A stretch of 13,061 bases of DNA, taken from positions 1 through 13,061 of the forward strand of contig CALAKO010000082.1 in the NCBI GenBank assembly GCA_937922955.1, written 5' to 3'. The notes under the pieces were generated by a model, which made no database searches, was not told the origin of the DNA, and saw nothing but the letters and a program-made list of their open reading frames with translations. Position 1 is the stretch's first letter; every line of letters begins with the position of its first letter. This DNA is from an uncultured Peptococcaceae bacterium (lineage in GTDB: Bacteria > Bacillota > Peptococcia > Peptococcales > Peptococcaceae). Position numbers and translations under genes: made by a program. Positions 12,911-13,061 of this stretch are shown in pieces.

Positions 12911-13061
12911 TCGTCCGCGTAAAGATTTTTACCAAACCGGTAGGCTTCCTGCAAATGAGGAGTGTCAGCGATCTGCGAAGGGCCATTGGTGTCGCCGCAG
13001 CCGCCGGCCAGCAGGCAGCCTTTGTCGTGAAAACCAATGTAATTCACAACTGCCCATTGAT
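12907..13061 (-). CDS. Flavodoxin/NADPH-dependent FMN reductase-like protein, C-terminal end only
   Basis: Fifty codons plus a stop are visible, ending in tandem TGA TGA. The peptide runs VVNYIGFHDKGCLLAGGCGD (4-23), then NGPSQIADTPHLQEAYRFG (25-43) and KNLYADD. The pattern (hydrophobic strand, Gly-rich turn, PxxI, then HLQEAYRFGKNL) matches the C-terminus of flavodoxin-fold NAD(P)H-dependent FMN reductase/WrbA-like proteins, in which a beta-strand leads into a helix ending EAYxxGKNL. The gene continues beyond the window edge, so substrate, cofactor site and length cannot be judged. The short sequence makes the family call tentative, but the coding status is good because the only open frame ends neatly before the next gene's promoter. 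Confidence 0.6.
   Translation of the reverse strand, partial: QWAVVNYIGFHDKGCLLAGGCGDTNGPSQIADTPHLQEAYRFGKNLYADD

Overview
The window looks like chromosomal DNA from an anaerobic low-to-moderate G+C Bacillota (Firmicutes). The evidence is the strong AAAGGAG/AAGGAGG ribosome binding sites, a YqhQ-type DUF1385 protein, a YbaR-type SulP permease, an oxygen-sensitive pyruvate formate-lyase with its radical-SAM activase, and compact operons closed by classic intrinsic terminators. I cannot tell Clostridia from Negativicutes or relatives on sequence alone. There are 13 protein-coding genes, the first and last cut by the window edges. I see no tRNA, rRNA, CRISPR array, insertion sequence or phage gene.

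Layout from left to right. (1) 1-1071, minus: the N-terminal part of a SulP anion transporter with a GTG start, its promoter, and a 12-bp palindrome in its leader. (2) 1318-5010, minus: a probable three-gene operon. It runs from an aspartate/glutamate racemase-family enzyme to an exported FAD-dependent oxidoreductase lipoprotein with degenerate SLH-like repeats, then to DUF1385, and ends at a hairpin terminator. (3) 5270-5590, minus: a small MazG-like NTP pyrophosphohydrolase with its own extended -10 promoter and terminator. (4) 5719-6573, plus: a calcineurin-like metallophosphoesterase, divergent from the previous gene, with a TTGACA promoter element and a terminator. (5) 6716-8063, plus: an operon of a short N-terminal-cysteine Ntn amidohydrolase (choloylglycine hydrolase/penicillin V acylase-like) and a Vat/CatB-type hexapeptide acetyltransferase. 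It ends at a terminator lying between convergent operons. (6) 8128-11227, minus: pflA-pflB, with a consensus promoter and a leader that I read as a ZTP (pfl-motif) riboswitch with a terminator. (7) 11441-12849, minus: a membrane-anchored small protein, a small lipoprotein and a macro-domain protein, probably co-transcribed. (8) 12907-13061, minus: the 3' end of a flavodoxin/NADPH-dependent FMN reductase-like gene.

The strongest biological story is the pfl operon. Pyruvate formate-lyase makes formate plus acetyl-CoA, and formate feeds 10-formyl-tetrahydrofolate for purine synthesis. The leader carries the two-domain architecture of the RNA that senses ZMP/ZTP, the alarmone for 10-formyl-THF shortage. 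The terminator hairpin would sequester the conserved CCGYCUGGGC element, so the simplest model is that Z nucleotides turn the operon on when formyl groups run short. The two less explained systems are the racemase/exported flavoprotein/DUF1385 operon and the Ntn-hydrolase/acetyltransferase pair, which could be a small-molecule-modifying cassette.
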